A stretch of 64,000 nt of DNA, from contig NZ_CP125619.1 in the NCBI RefSeq assembly GCF_030053115.1, forward strand, positions 1,117,001-1,181,000, written 5' to 3'. The stretch is from Pseudomonas svalbardensis. Lineage in GTDB: Bacteria > Pseudomonadota > Gammaproteobacteria > Pseudomonadales > Pseudomonadaceae. The notes under the pieces are model-generated. The model was given only the letters and a program-made list of their open reading frames with translations. It was not told the origin of the DNA and did not search any database. Shown one piece after another: positions 26,533 to 35,905 of the stretch (the stretch's first letter is position 1; each line of letters opens with the position of its first letter). Made by a program: the position numbers and the translations under genes.

Positions 26533-28068
26533 ATGTGGCTTCTGGTCCTGTTGCTGCCGCGATTGGCCGAGCGTCTGACTCGACCACTGGTGGCGGCTGG
26601 CAGCCGGCTGTCGGAAGCCGCGGGCGCGGATGCCCGGCCGCGTCCCGGCGCGTCGTTCCTGATCGGCGTCGCCTCGGGCCTGCTCTGGGCACCGTGTGCG
26701 GGGCCGATTCTGGGTCTGTTGCTGACTGGAGCCGCGCTGCAAGGGGCAAGCATCGCAACCACCTTGTTGTTGCTGTCCTACGCTGCGGGTGCCGCAACTT
26801 CCCTCGCGGTGGCGCTGCTGCTGGGTGGTAAAGTCTTCGCGGCTATGAAGCGTTCCATCGGCGCTGGCGAGTGGCTGCGTCGAGGTCTGGGCGCCGCGAT
26901 GCTGGCGGGTGTGGCGGCGATTGCCCTGGGACTCGACACCGGTATTCTGGCGCGGATTTCGACGGCGTCCACCGGCGGTATCGAGCAGGCGTTGGTGGGA
27001 CGACTGGCCGGCCAATCACCGAACGTTAGTGGGGCGATGATGGCCCAGGTTCCCGCCACGGGAAGTGCAATGAAAGCGGCCGGCAAAGCGCCGGGTACAT
27101 TGCCGATTGAAGGCAACCTTCCACCGCTGGCCGGCGCGGTGCAATGGCTCAACTCGCCACCCCTCACAACGCAGGCCTTGAAAGGCAAAGTCGTGCTGGT
27201 GGATTTCTGGACTTATTCCTGCATCAACTGCCTGCGCTCGCTGCCTTATGTGAAGGCTTGGGCCGAGAAGTACCGCGATCAGGGATTGGTGGTGATTGGC
27301 GTCCATGCGCCCGAGTTTGCTTTCGAACGAGACGTAGGCAATGTCACCAAAGCGATGAAGGACCTGGGCATCAACTACCCGGTAGCCATCGATAATGACT
27401 TCAAGGTCTGGCGAGCTTTCAACAACCAATACTGGCCAGCCCACTATTTTGCCGACGCTCAAGGTCGCATCCGTTATCACCATTTTGGGGAAGGCGAGTA
27501 CGCCGAATCGGAACGGGTGATCCAGCAACTGCTGCGCGAAGCAGGTGCCGCGAAGGTCGCGGACGGCCTGATCAATGCCCGCGCCGAAGGTGTTCAACGG
27601 GCCCCGGACATGAACGAAGTGCAATCACCGGAAATCTATGTCGGCTACCAGCGTGCCGAGCATTTCGTGCCTGAAACCAGCCTGGTGCCGGACAAGGTGT
27701 CGGCCTATAGCGCTCCATCGCAATTGGCACTCAACGACTGGAGCCTGGACGGTCAATGGAATGTCGGCTCGGAGCGGGCGACTGCAAGCGCGCCGGCCAG
27801 TCGCATCGTCTACCGCTTCCATGCCCGCGATCTGCATCTGGTGTTGGGGCCTGGTGCTGACGGTAAACCGGTGAGCTTCAAAGTGTTGATTGACGGAAAA
27901 GCCCCCGGCGATGTCCACGGTACCGACGTGGCGCCCGACGGCAGCGGCAGCGTGACTGAACAACGTTTGTACCAGTTGGTGCGCCAAACCGGCGGCGTGA
28001 CGGATCGGACCTTCAGTATCGAGTTTCTTGATCCCGGAGTGCCGGCGTATGCGTTTGCGTTCGGTTGA
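26533..28068 (+). CDS. DipZ-like CcdA-thioredoxin fusion, apparently missing its first membrane segments
   Basis: DipZ proteins carry electrons across the membrane (CcdA-like part) to a periplasmic thioredoxin domain. Seen here are a short hydrophobic start MWLLVLLLPRLAERLTRP, TMs with LLWAPCAGPILG (second CcdA cysteine), a thioredoxin domain with FWTYSCINCLRSLPYV (CxxC, ~residue 230), and a DipZ C-terminal beta domain. The first CcdA half with its SPC motif is absent. MWLLVL looks like the normal N-terminus joined in frame to LLPRLAERL, as if ~80-90 codons were deleted. At 511 residues it is short. Electron transfer may be broken. Confidence 0.75.
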   Translation: MWLLVLLLPRLAERLTRPLVAAGSRLSEAAGADARPRPGASFLIGVASGLLWAPCAGPILGLLLTGAALQGASIATTLLLLSYAAGAATSLAVALLLGGKVFAAMKRSIGAGEWLRRGLGAAMLAGVAAIALGLDTGILARISTASTGGIEQALVGRLAGQSPNVSGAMMAQVPATGSAMKAAGKAPGTLPIEGNLPPLAGAVQWLNSPPLTTQALKGKVVLVDFWTYSCINCLRSLPYVKAWAEKYRDQGLVVIGVHAPEFAFERDVGNVTKAMKDLGINYPVAIDNDFKVWRAFNNQYWPAHYFADAQGRIRYHHFGEGEYAESERVIQQLLREAGAAKVADGLINARAEGVQRAPDMNEVQSPEIYVGYQRAEHFVPETSLVPDKVSAYSAPSQLALNDWSLDGQWNVGSERATASAPASRIVYRFHARDLHLVLGPGADGKPVSFKVLIDGKAPGDVHGTDVAPDGSGSVTEQRLYQLVRQTGGVTDRTFSIEFLDPGVPAYAFAFG

Positions 28069-28099
28069 TCGTCATTCCATTCATTCAGGAATCAACCTC

Positions 28100-28807
28100 A
28101 TGAAAACCCTATTCACCTGGCGTCGCACCCTGTTGGGCCTGGCCGCTGCCGGCGTCATCGGCCAATGCCTGGCGTTCTCCTTCGGTGCGGCGGAAGACGC
28201 AGTCATCATTCCCCCTCCCACCCTCGACGAAACCACCCAGGCCGACAGCGAAAGGGCGGTCTTTGCCGGCGGTTGCTTCTGGGGCGTCCAAGGCGTGTTC
28301 CAGCATGTCAAAGGGGTGAAGAAAGCGGTCTCCGGTTACGCCGGCGGTGCAGCCAACACGGCTCAGTACGAGCGGGTCAGCAATGGCGATACCGGTCATG
28401 CGGAATCCGTCGAAGTCACCTTCGACCCCCGTCAGGTCAGCTACGGCACCTTGCTGCAAATCTACTTCTCGGTGGCTCACAACCCTACCGAACTCAACCG
28501 TCAGGGACCTGACCGTGGCACTCAGTATCGCTCGGCGCTTTTCCCGGAAAACAGCGAGCAGCAGCGTATCGCCCAGGCCTACATCGCCCAGCTCGACGCT
28601 GCCCGTTCGTTCAACAAACCCATTGTCACCAAGCTGGAAACCTACAACGGTTTCTACCCGGCGGAGGAGGAACATCAGGATTTTCTGGCCGAGCACCCGA
28701 CCTATCCCTACATCGTGATCAACGATCTACCGAAGGTCGCGCAGCTGAAAAAGCTTTATCCAGATCGGTATCAGGAGAAACCGGTATTGGTGAAGGCGGG
28801 GATGTGA
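28100..28807 (+). CDS. msrA: MsrA, exported peptide-methionine (S)-S-oxide reductase
   Basis: Reduces methionine-S-sulfoxide. The 235-residue product has an N-terminal hydrophobic signal (TWRRTLLGLAAAGVIGQCLAF), so the enzyme is periplasmic or membrane-anchored, unlike the cytosolic form. The active-site motif is GGCFWGVQG, followed by GYAGGAANTAQYERVSNGDTGHAE and HNPTELNRQGPDRGTQYRSALF, all typical. The ATG at 28100 has AGGA 9 bases upstream. With msrB it covers both sulfoxide epimers in the periplasm. Confidence 0.95.
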   Translation: MKTLFTWRRTLLGLAAAGVIGQCLAFSFGAAEDAVIIPPPTLDETTQADSERAVFAGGCFWGVQGVFQHVKGVKKAVSGYAGGAANTAQYERVSNGDTGHAESVEVTFDPRQVSYGTLLQIYFSVAHNPTELNRQGPDRGTQYRSALFPENSEQQRIAQAYIAQLDAARSFNKPIVTKLETYNGFYPAEEEHQDFLAEHPTYPYIVINDLPKVAQLKKLYPDRYQEKPVLVKAGM

Positions 28808-28826
28808 GAAGTGAAGGGCATAACCC

Positions 28827-29840
28827 TTACCCCGAAATCACATTCTTGCCCGCGATCTTCGACCGATACAGCGCCTGATCGGCCCTGGCCAGCAACCCGG
28901 TCTGTTGTTCTTCTTCAAAGCGCTGAACCACGCCAAAACTCATGGTCACTTGAAAGTCCCCCACGGGCAGCAGGCTTGCGAGGCCATGGCGGATACGTTC
29001 GGCGAGGGCTCGGGCGTCGGCGAGTGGTGTATTGGGAAGGATCAGGATGAACTCGTCGCCACCCCAACGCGCGAGCAGATCGCCTTCACGCACGCAGTGC
29101 TTCACGCTCTCGATCACTTGTACCAATGCCGCATCGCCCAGCGCATGGCCATAGTGATCGTTGATGTTCTTGAAGTCGTCGATGTCCATGGCGATCAGCG
29201 ACAGCGGTTGTCGAAAGCGTTGGGCGCGTTCGCATTCCTGAGGCAGGACTTTTTCCAGAAGATAGCGATTGGCGATTGAGGTCAGTGTGTCGGTTTCCGC
29301 CAGTTTGCGGTTTTCTTCGAGTTGGATTTGCAGTTGCTGATTGACGCGAGACAACTCTCGGGTGCGTTCTTCAACGATCGCTTCAAGGGATTGGTTGCGC
29401 CGTTCAAGCGCTTCGTACAGGCGCTTCTTGTCTTCGATGCTGCGGTGCGCGCCGACCATCCGCGCCACCGAGCCGTCGGTATTGCGTGCCAATACGTAGC
29501 CACGGTCTTCGATCCAGGTATAGCTGCCATCCTGCATGCGGCAGCGATACTCAGCCTGATAACCGGGGGCTCGCTGATTCAGGTAGTCATCGAACAGCGC
29601 CATAACCTGCAGGTAATCGTCGGGATGGATCACGCTTTCCCAGGTCAACACATTGTTGTCCAGGGAATGAGGCGGGTAGCCGAGCATCTCGTACCACCCG
29701 GGGTTGCGATAGACGAACCCGGTGTTGGCATTCCAGTCCCAGATGCCGTCGCTGACCAGTTCCAGAATGGTGTGCAGCATGTTCTCGTTCAAATCCGACA
29801 GATTGAACTTCAACGGCTCGATATTCGACGCCTCACCCAT
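28827..29840 (-). CDS. PAS-GGDEF diguanylate cyclase
   Basis: Makes c-di-GMP from GTP. The 337-residue soluble protein has an N-terminal PAS domain (residues ~20-140: ELVSDGIWDWNANTGFVYRNPGWYEMLGY ending with the PAC motif YRCRMQDGSYTWIEDRG), a coiled-coil linker (EALERRNQSLEAIVEERTRELSRVNQQLQ) and a GGDEF domain. The active site RWGGDEF is intact, and an I-site REGD lies exactly five residues before it, so product inhibition is expected. No membrane segment. c-di-GMP links it to Alg44-type functions, though nothing shows a direct connection. Confidence 0.94.
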   Translation of the reverse strand: MGEASNIEPLKFNLSDLNENMLHTILELVSDGIWDWNANTGFVYRNPGWYEMLGYPPHSLDNNVLTWESVIHPDDYLQVMALFDDYLNQRAPGYQAEYRCRMQDGSYTWIEDRGYVLARNTDGSVARMVGAHRSIEDKKRLYEALERRNQSLEAIVEERTRELSRVNQQLQIQLEENRKLAETDTLTSIANRYLLEKVLPQECERAQRFRQPLSLIAMDIDDFKNINDHYGHALGDAALVQVIESVKHCVREGDLLARWGGDEFILILPNTPLADARALAERIRHGLASLLPVGDFQVTMSFGVVQRFEEEQQTGLLARADQALYRSKIAGKNVISG

Positions 29841-29915
29841 CTCCGCTCTCCCTGCCGCCCTGATATATAAGTGACCCGCCAGTCGAGGAGATTAGTCGAT
29901 GGCGCATTCGGTCGG

Positions 29916-30821
29916 CTAGTGCTTGCCCCATCTCTGCAAGGCAAAGTCGACGAAACTACGCAGTTTTGGTAAACGGTAGCGATCCTGGGCATACATCAGG
30001 TTCATCGGTCGGCTCGGCGGCAGGTAATCCTGCATCAATGCCACCAGTTTTCCGTCCTTGAGATCTTGCTCCATCAACGCATCAGGCAACACCACGATGC
30101 CCATACCGGTTCGCGCCGCTTGATGCAGTCCTGCCGAACTGTTGATCAACATCGGTCCATTGACCGCTACCGCCACTTCTCCCTCGGGACCGGTCAGGCG
30201 CCAATGTTTTTCCACCGACTGCCAGTCATCCCCTGCCGGATAGGCAAAGGACAGACAGTCGTGGTGTTGCAGATCATCAGGTTTCTGCGGTGTGCCTTTG
30301 CGCGCCAGGTAGTCCGGTGATGCACACATGGTCAGGCTGTAGTCGAGGAGTAGACGGGCGATCAGGTGGTTCTCCACGGTATTGCCCAGGCGAAACGCTA
30401 CGTCGAAACCGTTTTCGAGCAGGTCCGGACGGCGATTGGTGAGGACCACATCCAATTTCACGCGTGGGCACAGCAGGGTGAATTCACTCAGGGCGGGTGC
30501 CAGTTTTTCAGTGCCGAACGTCAGCGGTGCGGTGATGCGCAAGGTGCCGCTCGGTTCATCGAGGGTTTGCTCGGCCAACCGTTCGGAATCGGCCACCAGC
30601 CCCAGCACTTCGAGGCAGCGCTGGTAATAAGCGGTACCGAATTCCGTTAACCGCTGGCGTCGCGTCGTACGGTTGAGCAGGCGTACACCCAGGCGTTGCT
30701 CCAGCGCCCGCAGGTGATTGCCGACCATGGTGGTGGACATTTCGCACTGGAAAGCGGCGGCGGTCATGCTGCCGGTTTCCACCACTTTGACGTAAACGGT
30801 CATTGCCTGGAACAAATCCAT
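29916..30821 (-). CDS. LysR-family transcriptional regulator
   Basis: The 301-residue protein has an N-terminal HTH (MDLFQAMTVYVKVVETGSMTAAAFQCEMSTTMVGNHLRALEQRLGVRLLNRTTRRQRLTEFG) and a C-terminal LysR substrate domain. It is closest in style to the CrgA-like LysR subgroup. The ATG at 30821 is used rather than an in-frame TTG two codons earlier. It is divergent from the aminotransferase at 30924 with about 100 bases between them, which suggests it controls that gene. Confidence 0.92.
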   Translation of the reverse strand: MDLFQAMTVYVKVVETGSMTAAAFQCEMSTTMVGNHLRALEQRLGVRLLNRTTRRQRLTEFGTAYYQRCLEVLGLVADSERLAEQTLDEPSGTLRITAPLTFGTEKLAPALSEFTLLCPRVKLDVVLTNRRPDLLENGFDVAFRLGNTVENHLIARLLLDYSLTMCASPDYLARKGTPQKPDDLQHHDCLSFAYPAGDDWQSVEKHWRLTGPEGEVAVAVNGPMLINSSAGLHQAARTGMGIVVLPDALMEQDLKDGKLVALMQDYLPPSRPMNLMYAQDRYRLPKLRSFVDFALQRWGKH

Positions 30822-30923
30822 TATCAAGCTCAGCTTTAAAATGATTGAAGTGTTGCAGCGTTTATCTAGCTCAGGTGGCTAACCATACTGCAAAAACACC
30901 GACTATTGATGGAGCTTGATGTC

Positions 30924-32099
30924 ATGACTGCCGCCTGCCTGATGAGCACTTACCAACCCTTGGCCTTGAGTTTCAGCAAGGGCCTGGGCACGCGCCTGTG
31001 GGATCAGGCGGGTCGTGAATACCTCGACGCGGTGGCGGGCGTGGCAGTGACCAACGTCGGTCACTCCCATCCGAAAATAGTCTCGGTCATCAGCGAGCAG
31101 GCCGGGTTGCTGTTGCACACTTCCAACCTTTACAGCATTGATTGGCAACAGCGGCTGGCGCAGAAATTGACGCAATTGGCGGGCATGGAGCGAGCCTTCT
31201 TCAACAACTCCGGTGCAGAAGCCAACGAGACGGCGCTGAAACTCGCACGGTTGTATGGCTGGCAAAAAGGCATCGAACAACCGCTGGTGGTGGTCATGGA
31301 AAACGCCTTTCACGGCCGCACCCTGGGCACCTTGTCCGCCAGTGATGGCCCGGCCGTGCGCCTGGGCTTCAACGAGTTGCCGGGGGACTTCGTCAAAGTA
31401 CCATTCGGTGACCTCAAGGCGCTGGACAAGGTGCAGCAAGCCCACGGCCCGCGCATCGTGGCGATCCTGATGGAACCGATTCAGGGTGAAAGCGGTGTCC
31501 AAATGGCCCCGCCCGGTTACCTGAAAGCCATTCGCGAACTCTGCACTCGGCGTTCGTGGCTGCTGATGCTCGACGAAATCCAGACTGGCATCGGCCGCAC
31601 TGGCCAGTGGTTTGCCTTTCAGCACGAAGGCATTATTCCGGACGTCATGACCCTGGCCAAAGGCCTGGGCAACGGCATTCCCATCGGCGCCTGCCTGGCC
31701 CGGGGCAAAGCCGCCGACCTCTTCACCCCCGGCAGTCACGGCAGCACCTTCGGCGGCAATCCACTGGCCTGTCGCGTGGGTTGCACCGTGCTGGAGATCA
31801 TCGAAGAACAAGGACTGCTGGACAACGCCAAACTTCAGGGCGAGCGTTTGCTGGCCAGATTGCGCATCGAATTGGCGGACGATCCGAATGTATTGGCGAT
31901 CCGTGGACAAGGATTAATGATTGGCATCGAACTCAAGCAGCCGATTCGCGACCTGACCCTCATCGCCGCGCGGGATCACGGCTTGCTGATCAACGTGACA
32001 CGGGGCAAGACCATTCGCTTGCTGCCGCCGCTGACGATTGATGAGCGGGAAGTGGAGATGATTGTCAGAGGGGTTTGCCGGGCAGTGAACGCGGCCTGA
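30924..32099 (+). CDS. Class-III aminotransferase, acetylornithine aminotransferase-like
   Basis: PLP-dependent aminotransferase of the ArgD/ornithine type. The 391-residue product has [49 protein letters not shown] and the PLP lysine in [18 protein letters not shown] lies 9 bases before the ATG at 30924, and an in-frame upstream ATG is less well placed. Because it is paired with a divergent LysR gene, it is more likely a catabolic or second-copy enzyme than the housekeeping arginine-pathway one. The substrate is not certain. Confidence 0.85.
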   Translation: MTAACLMSTYQPLALSFSKGLGTRLWDQAGREYLDAVAGVAVTNVGHSHPKIVSVISEQAGLLLHTSNLYSIDWQQRLAQKLTQLAGMERAFFNNSGAEANETALKLARLYGWQKGIEQPLVVVMENAFHGRTLGTLSASDGPAVRLGFNELPGDFVKVPFGDLKALDKVQQAHGPRIVAILMEPIQGESGVQMAPPGYLKAIRELCTRRSWLLMLDEIQTGIGRTGQWFAFQHEGIIPDVMTLAKGLGNGIPIGACLARGKAADLFTPGSHGSTFGGNPLACRVGCTVLEIIEEQGLLDNAKLQGERLLARLRIELADDPNVLAIRGQGLMIGIELKQPIRDLTLIAARDHGLLINVTRGKTIRLLPPLTIDEREVEMIVRGVCRAVNAA

Positions 32100-32107
32100 G
32101 ATTTATC

Positions 32108-32362
32108 TCAGTAGTGATATCTACACATCACAACGCGGATTTCACCATCCTCGACTGCATAGACCAAGCGATGCTCGGCTGTAATCCGGCGCGACCAGAA
32201 GCCGCTCAAGTTGTATTTGAGCGGTTCAGGTTTTCCGAGTCCATCGAACGGCTCGCGCTGGATTGATTTGATCAGCAGGTTGATTCGCTTGAGTCCTGCC
32301 TTATCGTTTTGTTGGAACCACAGATAGTCTTCCCAACCTTCAGGAGTGAACTCGATATTCAT
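32108..32362 (-). CDS. yoeB: YoeB toxin (ribosome-dependent mRNA endonuclease)
   Basis: RelE-fold toxin of 84 residues, MNIEFTPEGWEDYLWFQQNDK..., that cleaves mRNA in the ribosomal A site. Key family residues are present: KPEPLKYNLSGFWSRRI with catalytic Glu and Arg, EHRLVY, and the C-terminal CRYHY. It overlaps the yefM stop by 4 bases, the standard order antitoxin then toxin. Confidence 0.95.
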   Translation of the reverse strand: MNIEFTPEGWEDYLWFQQNDKAGLKRINLLIKSIQREPFDGLGKPEPLKYNLSGFWSRRITAEHRLVYAVEDGEIRVVMCRYHY

Positions 32363-32613
32363 TCTTCGATGAGTTGCCTGGTTTTAGTTTTCCCTGCTCG
32401 CAGGTTGCCGATCGATTTGATCAAGCGTTCTGCATTAGCAGGGGAGCGAAGTAGATAGGCTGTCTCTTCGAGGGCGTTGTACTCCGCCAGAGACATCATC
32501 ACCACGGGTTCGCCTTTCTGGCGAGTGACCAACAGTGGAGCGCGGTCTTCATTGACCCGATCCATGGTTTCGGCCAGATGTGCACGTGCGGTGGTGTAGT
32601 TGATGGTTTGCAT
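32359..32613 (-). CDS. yefM: YefM antitoxin
   Basis: Phd/YefM antitoxin of 84 residues: MQTINYTTARAHLAETMDRVNEDRAPLLVTRQKGEPVVMMSLAEYNALEETAYLLRS. The N-terminal part binds DNA and dimerises; the C-terminal tail neutralises YoeB. The ATG at 32613 has GAGGA upstream; the longer open frame is not used. Two TGTAC cores 12 bases apart lie just upstream, matching known YefM operators. Confidence 0.95.
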   Translation of the reverse strand: MQTINYTTARAHLAETMDRVNEDRAPLLVTRQKGEPVVMMSLAEYNALEETAYLLRSPANAERLIKSIGNLRAGKTKTRQLIEE

Positions 32614-32641
32614 GTTGTAGTCCTCGCTCGATGCAAAGAAC

Positions 32642-32658
32642 GTACAGAAATGAGTACA
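32642..32658. promoter_or_regulatory. Putative YefM-YoeB autoregulatory operator
   Basis: GTACA at 32642-32646 and again at 32654-32658, 12 bases apart, located 30-45 bases before the yefM ATG. In E. coli the operator consists of TGTACA cores at this spacing. Confidence 0.5.
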
Positions 32659-32807
32659 GGATGACAAGGCGATACCTACGAGTGGTCGTTGCGCAGACGA
32701 TGCATCCGCGCTTGTCCTGAGTATCACCGAAGATTCTTCAAGACGTTTCCGTGATCGATGTAATCCCGATCCGATTTACTCGACATCCCCCGGCACCCAA
32801 GTTTTTT

Positions 32808-32839
32808 GATCGTTCCCATGCTCCGCGTGGGAATGATCG
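32808..32839. repeat. REP-like palindrome
   Basis: GATCGTTCCCA-TGCTCCGCG-TGGGAATGATC forms an 11-base near-perfect hairpin in an intergenic region. A related half (GATCATTCCCACGC) lies at about 33872. Confidence 0.65.
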
Positions 32840-32870
32840 AGGGTGAAATGCACACGGCCTAGGCATCGGC

Positions 32871-33308
32871 TCAGTGCCTTACGGACGCAAACGGCCGCTC
32901 CCCCAAACTCTCCACCAAACGAACCAGATAACCGTCTGGATCCTGCACCAGAAATTCACGCTGGCCGACTTCTACCGCATCGGCGCGATACCAGACATCG
33001 GCGCAGGGACGAAACAGCGGCCATTCATCGTCGGCCAGGCGCTGGAGTATCGGCTCGACGACATCGACCGTGATTTGAAAGTTGATGCCTCGACCAAACG
33101 GCGCTTGCAGTGCGCCGGTCATCCACTGGCCTTCGGCCGGGTCGTATTGCTCCAGCATGATCTGAACGCCGTTTTGATCGAGGTAGGCAAAACCGACTTC
33201 GGGGCGTTCATAGGCGATTTGAAAACCGATCAGGGATGTCCAGAAGTGAAGGCTATTCTTGATGTCCGTGACCATCAGTTCGGGGACTAATTTGCTCCGT
33301 GCAAACAT
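32871..33308 (-). CDS. VOC-family protein (glyoxalase/bleomycin-resistance type)
   Basis: The 145-residue protein has paired beta-alpha-beta-beta-beta modules: KLVPELMVTDIKNSLHFWTSLIGFQIAYERPEVGFAYLDQNG, then EFLVQDPDGYLVRLVESLGERP. Such proteins bind metals or sequester drugs; the substrate here is unknown. The ATG at 33308 follows AAGGATACGT. The longer frame on the track side upstream lacks a ribosome site and was trimmed. Confidence 0.85.
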   Translation of the reverse strand: MFARSKLVPELMVTDIKNSLHFWTSLIGFQIAYERPEVGFAYLDQNGVQIMLEQYDPAEGQWMTGALQAPFGRGINFQITVDVVEPILQRLADDEWPLFRPCADVWYRADAVEVGQREFLVQDPDGYLVRLVESLGERPFASVRH

Positions 33309-33333
33309 ACGTATCCTTGGTAAACAGTGTGAG

Positions 33334-33837
33334 TTAGTTGGCTTGTAACACGGTGTTCGCGAATGTTGTGATTTCGGTTCGATCCCTGAATTTGAGTTTC
33401 GAACCGCCAAACCCTTCGAACAGACGTTGATGCGCGGCAAATCCACTGGAGTCTTCGCGCGTACGATAGCTGCCGGCCCAGTCGAGCAACGCAATCAACA
33501 ACTCGTCATTCTTGTCCCGCTGCGCCTCTCGCTGACGAATATTGGCAACACATTCCTCATCTTCAACGCGCAGCCAGATCAGTGCTGTCGCCCGGGGCAA
33601 GAGTTCGCTGATGATCCAGCCGTAAACACCTTCGATCACCCAGCGCTCTTCACTGGCCACCACCCGTGCCATGCCCAACGCCTCGGCACGGGGGCGGGCG
33701 ATGCTGTGTTCGTCGGACAACCAGTGAATCGAGTCGAGATCGACCCATGGTATGTGCAAGTGCTCGGCCAGTCGTTCGGCCAGCCAGCTTTTGCCGGAGC
33801 CGGAGTTGCCGATGATCAGGGTTCGAGTGAGGTTCAT
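33334..33837 (-). CDS. Small P-loop kinase-like protein (adenylate-kinase/topology-modulation type)
   Basis: The 167-residue protein begins MNLTRTLIIGNSGSGKSWLAERLAEHLHIPWVDLDSIHWL, with a perfect Walker A (GNSGSGKS) and the D-x-D-x-x-HW that follows in FlaR/topology-modulation-like kinases. EERWVIEGVYGWI and ALIWLRVEDE are further core strands. The substrate is unknown. Its start is 26 codons' distance from the VOC gene's promoter side, so the two may be one minus-strand unit. Confidence 0.8.
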   Translation of the reverse strand: MNLTRTLIIGNSGSGKSWLAERLAEHLHIPWVDLDSIHWLSDEHSIARPRAEALGMARVVASEERWVIEGVYGWIISELLPRATALIWLRVEDEECVANIRQREAQRDKNDELLIALLDWAGSYRTREDSSGFAAHQRLFEGFGGSKLKFRDRTEITTFANTVLQAN

Positions 33838-33904
33838 GAGCGACACCGGTCATGTAAGGGAGCCGTAATCCGATCATTCCCACGCAGAATGGAACGATCG
33901 GCCT

Positions 33905-35827
33905 TCAGTCGTCATTCTCAGGAGCAACCATCCGCGTCTTCGGCGAACCGTTTGAGTTGTGCTGATAGATCTCCTGTGGCTGTCCTTTTTCATTAAAGAA
34001 CACCTGCCCGATCCCTGCCGAATTCCACAGCCGTTCACCTGCTTCAGCATGTTCCGGGACATGCGGAACAATGCGCATGCGCCGGCGTTTGGTCAGCCAG
34101 TTGAGCGGCGAGCGGGGCGAGTAGAGCCAGCGGTTGAGGCGGTCGAACCACTCGAGCAGCGCGGGCGGGAACTCGTTTTTGATGCCGCTGCTGGTGATCT
34201 GCCAGATGCGCGGGGCGGCCTTGCGGTGTCGGATCAGTACTTCGTAGACGAAGGAATAATGCACATCGCCCGACAGCACCACGTAATTACCGGGTGTGCG
34301 CGAGTGTCGGAAAATGTTCAGGATCACCTGGGCCGCGCCGCGATGGGCCATCCAGTTTTCGGCGTCCACCAGTAGGGGATAACCGCACCAACTGAAAACG
34401 CGCTGCACGGTTTCGATCAGTTTGACGCCGAAGATCGGTGCTGGCGAAACGATGATGGCCGAAGGGTGATCGAGCAGTTCCTGTTGCAGTTCGCTGAGGG
34501 CTTCCCAGTCCAGCAAACCTGATGGCTGCTTGAGGTTCATTTCGCTGCGCCAGCGTCGAGTGCGGGTGTCGAGCACGACGATGGCCGGGCTGGTGGGCAG
34601 CACGTAATGCCAGTTCTGAAATCTCAGCAGTTCGTCAATCAACCCGTCCTGAATGTCACTGTCGAGGTAGCGGTCATGCCCGGTCGCGCTCAAGCCGCCG
34701 GTCTTCTTCAGCACCGCGCCGAACGCATCCGGGTTGTTGCCCCAGCCCTGGCACAGCATGTAAGCAATCAGTGCGTTGCCGATGATGCGCCTGGAGAACG
34801 GATGGCCGTAGGCCGTTTCCTCCCATTGCGCGGAAAGATTCCAGTCGTCGGTAATATCGTGGTCGTCGAAAATCATCAGGCACGGCAGGTGCGCGAGTGC
34901 TCGGGCGACGCCTCCAAGACCGGCCTTGAAGCCATCGATGCGCGTCTGCTCAAGCGCATAACGCTCGCGTCTTGCCGGTGTCAGTGCCGGTGGTTGTGGG
35001 GCGATCAATGTCCAGGGTGTTGGCGACCAGACCAGCAGGTACATGGCCATGACTTCGGCGAACGTCACCAGATGGTTGTCGGCACTGCTGCTGGTGAAAA
35101 TCGGCTTACGCGCCCCACCGAAAAATCGCTCGCGCAGGGTTTTGTTGCTCTCCAGCGCCGGTAATAAATCCGCACGATGGTAGTAGCTGGCGGGGTGCTC
35201 GTAGAGTTTGGCGCTGTCGCTGACCACCGCACCTTCGAGGTGCTCTTCGAACAGCCCAAGCCGCTTGATCAAGTCATGGATGGCTCGCAGCATCGGCCCT
35301 GCGACATCGTCGGCATAAACCTGATCGCCGCTCATCATCAACAGCGCCGGGCGTTTGTGTGCGTCCGCCTCCGCCTCCAGCAATCGATCGACGCAAAGCA
35401 AACCGTCCAGGGCCGGATGGTGAGGTTTGCGGCAGGAGCCGTGCAACAGATGATCGGCCCGTTTGCGCAGGACGAAGTTTGGGCAACGGGCGTCGCCGTA
35501 CAGCAAGTGCGGGGCCCAATCGGCGATGCCTGTGCCAGCGTCGTCAATCAACAGGTCGTATTCGATTAACGTATCGCAGGGCAGGGCGGCGTCCAGCGAC
35601 ACGTCGATCAAATGAACAAAGGCCTGGGTGCCCACCGCAATGACCGTGCACTGACTCGCGTCGAGGTGGATGGCGTCGCGATCTTGCAGACGTAACGTCA
35701 GCGACAACGCCCGCGACCCCACAAGCCACATCACCAGCCGCGTGGGCTCCAGACGCCGCAACAGCGGCCCGACCAGGACAGGGGGCAGGGATTGATGATC
35801 GTCAGGCAGCGGCAAAGACATGGACAT
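33905..35827 (-). CDS. PhoD-like metallophosphatase
   Basis: The 640-residue protein has the PhoD-type metal-binding blocks: LMMSGDQVYADDV (~residue 155), LMIFDDHDITDDWN (~315) and VVLSGDVHYSF (~520). No signal peptide is evident, unlike classical secreted PhoD, so this is the cytoplasmic PhoD-like/DUF7800 sort with an N-terminal beta domain. Two ATGs six bases apart (35827, 35821) could start it. It is probably a phosphodi- or monoesterase; the substrate is uncertain. Confidence 0.85.
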   Translation of the reverse strand: MSMSLPLPDDHQSLPPVLVGPLLRRLEPTRLVMWLVGSRALSLTLRLQDRDAIHLDASQCTVIAVGTQAFVHLIDVSLDAALPCDTLIEYDLLIDDAGTGIADWAPHLLYGDARCPNFVLRKRADHLLHGSCRKPHHPALDGLLCVDRLLEAEADAHKRPALLMMSGDQVYADDVAGPMLRAIHDLIKRLGLFEEHLEGAVVSDSAKLYEHPASYYHRADLLPALESNKTLRERFFGGARKPIFTSSSADNHLVTFAEVMAMYLLVWSPTPWTLIAPQPPALTPARRERYALEQTRIDGFKAGLGGVARALAHLPCLMIFDDHDITDDWNLSAQWEETAYGHPFSRRIIGNALIAYMLCQGWGNNPDAFGAVLKKTGGLSATGHDRYLDSDIQDGLIDELLRFQNWHYVLPTSPAIVVLDTRTRRWRSEMNLKQPSGLLDWEALSELQQELLDHPSAIIVSPAPIFGVKLIETVQRVFSWCGYPLLVDAENWMAHRGAAQVILNIFRHSRTPGNYVVLSGDVHYSFVYEVLIRHRKAAPRIWQITSSGIKNEFPPALLEWFDRLNRWLYSPRSPLNWLTKRRRMRIVPHVPEHAEAGERLWNSAGIGQVFFNEKGQPQEIYQHNSNGSPKTRMVAPENDD

Positions 35828-35905
35828 CCGGGTTTTTGGAACAGAGAAGCGCGCGATGATAACGCAGCTGAGGTCAATGAAACGCAACTGGCTCGAATCT
35901 GACAG

